A DNA stretch of 64,000 bases, from positions 1-64,000 of the forward strand of contig JBMNOZ010000006.1 of the NCBI GenBank assembly GCA_050943335.1, in the 5' to 3' direction. Every line of letters begins with the position of its first letter. Position 1 is the stretch's first letter. This document shows positions 61,181 through 64,000 of the stretch, in pieces. The notes below the pieces were generated by a model. It made no database searches and was not told the DNA's origin. It worked only from the letters and a program-made list of their open reading frames with translations. A program made the translations under genes and the position numbers. The DNA is from JBMNOZ01 sp050943335 (GTDB lineage Bacteria; Bacillota; Desulfitobacteriia; Desulfitobacteriales; Syntrophobotulaceae).

Positions 61181-63156
61181 GATATTTGTGCTCCAGACGT
61201 TATTTCTTCTTTAGAAACTGTTAAGACCTCAAGAACTTCCCCTTGTCCTTCAATCTCCTCAGCCGCAGTTAAAACCATTCCTTGGGATAAAACACCCCTG
61301 AGCTTGACCGGTTTAAGGTTAGCAACAATGATCACCTTTTTTCCTACCAGTTCTTCTGGAGTATAGTGAAGAGCAATACCGGAAACGATGCTCCTTGTTT
61401 CCTGGCCCATTTCCACTTCTAGTTTCAACAGTTTATCTGTCTTCTCTATTTTCTCCGCTTTTAGTACTTTTACTACTCTTAAGTCTAATTTTTGGAACTC
61501 CTCGAAACTGATTTCTTCTTTCAGATTTAGCCCTTCCAACTTTTTAGCAGTCTCTTTCCCGGTCTTTTGACTACCTTGATCTCTCTGTTGCTCAGATTTC
61601 TTATTATCCCCGGCTTCCGCAATTAAGGATGAAATATCTATTCTGGGGAAAAGAGGTTCCCCTCTGCTAACCTTTGTTCCCGGTTTAATAATATTCCATT
61701 TATCAGCCTGCTCCCAATCGGAAAAGAAATTCTCCCCTCCGATTAAGGGTTTAATTTTTTCCGGAACTCCCGGCATAAATGGAGCGCAAAGTATACCTAA
61801 GATCCGAATACATTCGGCAAAAGTATAGAGTACCGTATTTAACCTTTCCGCCTTTTCCTCATCCTTAGCCAACTGCCAGGGAGCGGTCTCATCCACATAC
61901 TTATTGCAACGACTTACAAATTGCCATACTGCTTCTAAAGCTGCTGCTGGATCACAAAGAAGCATCTTTTCCTCCACAGCGTTTTTCACTTTCTTGCTTA
62001 GATCCTGTAAATCCCGCTCCAGTTCTGTAGTCGCGCCGGGAGCGGGGAGGATTCCCTCTTTATACTTAACAATCATGGCCAAAGTCCGGGATATAAAATT
62101 GCCCAGATCATTTGCTAAATCACTGTTTAATCTTTCAACCAGGTCATCTTCAGAATAATAACCGTCTGCTCCCCATTGCATCTCTCTTAAGAGGAAATAA
62201 CGGATTGGGTCCGGGCCATATCTGCGGATCAGCTCAAAAGAGTCTTGAACATTACCGCGGGATTTAGAAATCTTGCCCCCTTCCCGAGCCAAAAACCAGC
62301 CATGCCCAAAAACTTTTTTCGGGAGGGGTATATCTAAAGCTATTAAAATAATGGGCCAAATAACAGAATGGAAACGAACAATATCTTTGCCCATTAAATG
62401 GACCTCTGCCGGCCAATATTTTTTATATTTCTCCCCATCCGGGTAACCCAGGGCTGAAATATAATTTATTAAGGCATCCAACCAGACATAAACAACGTGT
62501 TTCGGATCAAAAGGAACCTTAATTCCCCACTCAAAAGTTGTTCGAGAGACGCACAGATCCTCAAGTCCGCCCTCGATAAAATTGATCATTTCATTGCGCC
62601 GTGATACCGGCTGGATAAAATCGGGATTTTCCCGGATATGCTGAAGGAGCCGGTCCTGGTATTTTGACATTCTAAAAAAATAGCTCTCTTCTTTAAGAAG
62701 CTCAACATCTCTTCCACAATCAGGGTTTGGGCATTTCCCAGCAACCAGTTTATTTTCCGTCCAAAAAGTTTCACAAGGAGTGCAATACCAGCCCTCATAT
62801 ATCGATTTATAAATATCTCCCTGTTCATAAAGACGGTTAAAAATATGTTGGACTACCCGCGCATGGCGCTCTTCCGTGGTGCGAATAAAATCATCGTTGG
62901 AAATATTTAACTGTTCCCAAAGCTCTCTAAATTTGCTAACAATTCCATCTACATAAACCTGGGGATCATAACCGTTTTTTTCCGCCGTTCTAACAATCTT
63001 TTGGGCGTTTTCATCTGTTCCCGTAAGGAAAAAAACATCATCCCCCTTCATTCTGCGAAGGCGGGCCATAGCGTCAGCGGCTATTGTTGTATAGGCTGTC
63101 CCAATATGGGGACTCGAATTCGGATAATAAATAGGGGTAGTGATGTAATATTTCAT
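61177..63156 (-). CDS. metG: Methionyl-tRNA synthetase
   Basis: Class I synthetase. The HIGH motif is SSPHIGTAYT, the KMSKS motif is GGKISKSRGN, and a zinc knuckle is seen in CTPCETFW/CPNPDCG. The C-terminal 105 residues form a tRNA-binding EMAP-like domain (FQKLDLRVVKV ... LRGVLSQGMVL). The ATG at 63156 has AAGGAG 9 nt upstream and gives 659 aa; a TTG three codons earlier is less likely. The leader is short, with no T-box. Confidence 0.97.
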   Translation of the reverse strand: MKYYITTPIYYPNSSPHIGTAYTTIAADAMARLRRMKGDDVFFLTGTDENAQKIVRTAEKNGYDPQVYVDGIVSKFRELWEQLNISNDDFIRTTEERHARVVQHIFNRLYEQGDIYKSIYEGWYCTPCETFWTENKLVAGKCPNPDCGRDVELLKEESYFFRMSKYQDRLLQHIRENPDFIQPVSRRNEMINFIEGGLEDLCVSRTTFEWGIKVPFDPKHVVYVWLDALINYISALGYPDGEKYKKYWPAEVHLMGKDIVRFHSVIWPIILIALDIPLPKKVFGHGWFLAREGGKISKSRGNVQDSFELIRRYGPDPIRYFLLREMQWGADGYYSEDDLVERLNSDLANDLGNFISRTLAMIVKYKEGILPAPGATTELERDLQDLSKKVKNAVEEKMLLCDPAAALEAVWQFVSRCNKYVDETAPWQLAKDEEKAERLNTVLYTFAECIRILGILCAPFMPGVPEKIKPLIGGENFFSDWEQADKWNIIKPGTKVSRGEPLFPRIDISSLIAEAGDNKKSEQQRDQGSQKTGKETAKKLEGLNLKEEISFEEFQKLDLRVVKVLKAEKIEKTDKLLKLEVEMGQETRSIVSGIALHYTPEELVGKKVIIVANLKPVKLRGVLSQGMVLTAAEEIEGQGEVLEVLTVSKEEITSGAQIS

Positions 63157-63179
63157 AAGGGACAACTCCTTTAAAAAAA

Positions 63180-63212
63180 TTAGTTACCTTAACTAAAACT
63201 TCTAGTTAACTA
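63180..63212. promoter_or_regulatory. Cluster of TAGTTA/TAACTA half-sites between metG and abrB
   Basis: TTAGTTA-CCT-TAACTAA (63180-63196) is a perfect 7-bp dyad, and TAGTTAACTA (63203-63212) is a perfect 10-bp palindrome. Both lie from the metG -10 to just downstream of the start, a repressor-like placement. The regulator is unknown. Confidence 0.55.
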
Positions 63213-63238
63213 TATGGAAAGAAAGGGATTACTGTCAA
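63209..63238 (-). promoter_or_regulatory. Sigma-A promoter of metG-tatD
   Basis: On the minus strand TTGACA (63233-63238), 18 bp, and TATAGT (63209-63214). Transcription would start about 45 nt before the ATG. Confidence 0.75.
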
Positions 63239-63272
63239 GTAAATAAAAAAGTAATTTAACCTCTTTAACCTG

Positions 63273-63301
63273 TTGACTTTTAAAGGAACTGCTGGTAACA
63301 T
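63273..63301 (+). promoter_or_regulatory. Sigma-A promoter of abrB
   Basis: TTGACT (63273-63278), 17 bp, and TAACAT (63296-63301) lie about 50 bp before the abrB start. Confidence 0.65.
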
Positions 63302-63316
63302 TAGGTTGTTGTATTA

Positions 63317-63323
63317 TGTCGAA
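63317..63323 (+). promoter_or_regulatory. Spo0A box (0A box) in the abrB leader
   Basis: TGTCGAA is an exact match to the 0A box core and falls at about +10 of the predicted transcript. In B. subtilis Spo0A~P represses abrB by binding such boxes just downstream of the start point. Confidence 0.65.
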
Positions 63324-63349
63324 TCATGTTGTGAAAGGAGTAAGAAGTT

Positions 63350-63619
63350 TTGAAGTCCACAGGAATAGTCCGGAAAGTTGACGAATTAGGACGCGTTGTA
63401 CTACCCATTGAACTCCGAAGAACTCTTGGAATTAATGAGAGAGATGCTCTGGAGATATATATCGATGAGGAAAAAATCATACTTAAAAAGTATGAACCGG
63501 CTTGCGTCTTTTGCGGTAATGCCGCCCACGTTCAAGTTTTCCGAGGGAAAAACGTCTGCCGGGAATGCGCTTCAGCTATGGCAGAAGTTGCGGCAACGGA
63601 AGAAGCTCAGATTTGCTAA
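63350..63619 (+). CDS. abrB: AbrB-family transition-state regulator with a cysteine-rich tail
   Basis: An 89-aa protein. The N-terminal swapped-hairpin DNA-binding domain (GIVRKVDELGRVVLPIELRR) is followed by a tail with two CX2C pairs (CVFCGNA, CRECAS), a zinc-ribbon pattern common in clostridial AbrB but not in B. subtilis AbrB. The start is TTG after AAAGGAG. It is divergent from metG and convergent with rsmI, the same neighbourhood as in B. subtilis. Confidence 0.95.
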   Translation: MKSTGIVRKVDELGRVVLPIELRRTLGINERDALEIYIDEEKIILKKYEPACVFCGNAAHVQVFRGKNVCRECASAMAEVAATEEAQIC

Positions 63620-63661
63620 GACAAAATTATAGAACATAATAATCTTTTTAACAGAATTCTC

Positions 63662-63689
63662 AGAGGTAATTCAATTACCTCTTTTTTTC
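63662..63689 (+). terminator. Terminator of abrB, overlapping the rsmI 3' end
   Basis: AGAGGTAAT/ATTACCTCT forms a 9-bp stem with a 3-nt loop and a TTTTTTT run. The rsmI stop codon (63675-63677 on the minus strand) lies inside the stem. Confidence 0.9.
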
Positions 63690-64000
63690 ATTAATATAGG
63701 CTTTATATATTTCCCGTTTGCTTACCCCAAATTTTAGGGCCACTGTTTTCATTGCTTCTTTACAGGTAATTCCTTCCGACTCCAATTTCCCTATTTCCGC
63801 TAACCAATCAGAGGGTTTGCCCGGCTCGATCTCCTCTTCATAAGGCGCCAATAGCAAGCAGCACTCCCCTTTAGGGGGGAAAGCCTGAAATTTTTCTAAT
63901 AGTTCGCTTACCGGAGCTTTATAGACTGTTTGATTCACCTTCGTGAGCTCTCTTAATACAGCGGCCTGACGATCTCCAATAACCTCCAAGACATCTTGTA
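63675..64000 (-). CDS. rsmI: 16S rRNA 2'-O-ribose C1402 methyltransferase, C-terminal part (gene runs off the window)
   Basis: The visible 108 residues carry the RsmI segment GDRQAAVLRELTKVNQ and a C-terminal helical domain ending KFGVSKREIYKAYINEKKR. The reading frame is open to the last base, so the methylase core and start are outside the window. In B. subtilis the homologue yabC lies next to abrB. Confidence 0.92.
   Translation of the reverse strand, partial: QDVLEVIGDRQAAVLRELTKVNQTVYKAPVSELLEKFQAFPPKGECCLLLAPYEEEIEPGKPSDWLAEIGKLESEGITCKEAMKTVALKFGVSKREIYKAYINEKKR

Noticed and set aside
63157..63232. T-box leader for metG
   Set aside because: The predicted leader is only about 45 nt and lacks the AGGGTGGNACCGCG box and a terminator.
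1..64000. CRISPR arrays, insertion sequences, prophage genes and tRNA genes
   Set aside because: No regularly spaced repeats, transposase or integrase frames, or cloverleaf-type sequences were seen in any gap.

Overview
The window comes from a spore-forming, strictly anaerobic-looking Clostridia-type Firmicute of low-to-middle GC (Peptococcaceae or a relative is my guess; the sequence does not fix a genus). Reasons: sporulation genes spoIIE, spoVT, spoVG, yabG, yabP, yabQ and fin; formate-tetrahydrofolate ligase; the [FeFe]-hydrogenase maturase hydE; an indolepyruvate:ferredoxin oxidoreductase; and strong AGGAGG-type ribosome binding sites with many TTG/GTG starts.

Read from the high-coordinate end on the minus strand, the backbone follows the order I recall for the origin-proximal segment of Bacillus subtilis: rsmI - abrB - metG - tatD - [insert] - rnmV - ksgA - hydE - yabG - [cphB-cphA] - ispE - gntR - purR - spoVG - glmU - prs - [PRC-barrel gene, inverted] - pth - fin - mfd - prsA - spoVT - mazG - hup - rqcP - yabP - yabQ - divIC - spoIIE - tilS - ftsH - ndk - 2x DUF881 - fhs - folP - folB - folK - DUF2520 - panC - panD - nadA - nadB - nadC - coaX - dusB - greA - lysS. 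Two tandem sigma-A promoters downstream of lysS point out of the window and probably drive an rRNA operon, as after B. subtilis lysS. Relative to B. subtilis, hprT, hslO, veg, sspF, yabJ and ctc are absent, while NAD, pantothenate, fhs, ndk and cyanophycin genes are added.

Region by region: 0.4-12 kb is a cofactor block (lysS, greA, dusB; CoA, NAD, pantothenate and folate genes). 12-24 kb holds fhs, ndk, ftsH, tilS and the spoIIE/divIC/yabPQ/rqcP/hup cluster. 24-36 kb holds mazG, spoVT, prsA, mfd, fin, pth, prs, glmU, spoVG and purR. 36-44.9 kb holds ispE, cyanophycin synthetase plus cyanophycinase, yabG, hydE and ksgA/rnmV. About 44.9-60.3 kb is an accessory block: an AlbA_2 protein, a PocR-PAS-GGDEF-HD-GYP signalling protein, a hemerythrin, a double P-loop ATPase, a secreted 411-aa protein of unknown function beside an ABC exporter and a two-component system, a solitary Phd-like antitoxin, and paaK-iorA-iorB for aryl-CoA/aryl-pyruvate metabolism, followed by pcm. 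60.4-64 kb returns to the backbone.

Several regulatory sites are readable. spoIIE has a sigma-A promoter with the 21-bp spacer typical of Spo0A-activated promoters. spoVG has a full sigma-H match, spoVT a sigma-F/G-like promoter, and abrB an exact 0A box just downstream of its promoter. Two leaders look like undescribed RNA regulators: a structured RNA of about 190 nt with its own promoter and terminator before hydE, and an attenuator-like leader with repeated GGTAG octamers before paaK-iorAB. No transposases, prophage genes, CRISPR arrays, tRNA or rRNA genes were seen.
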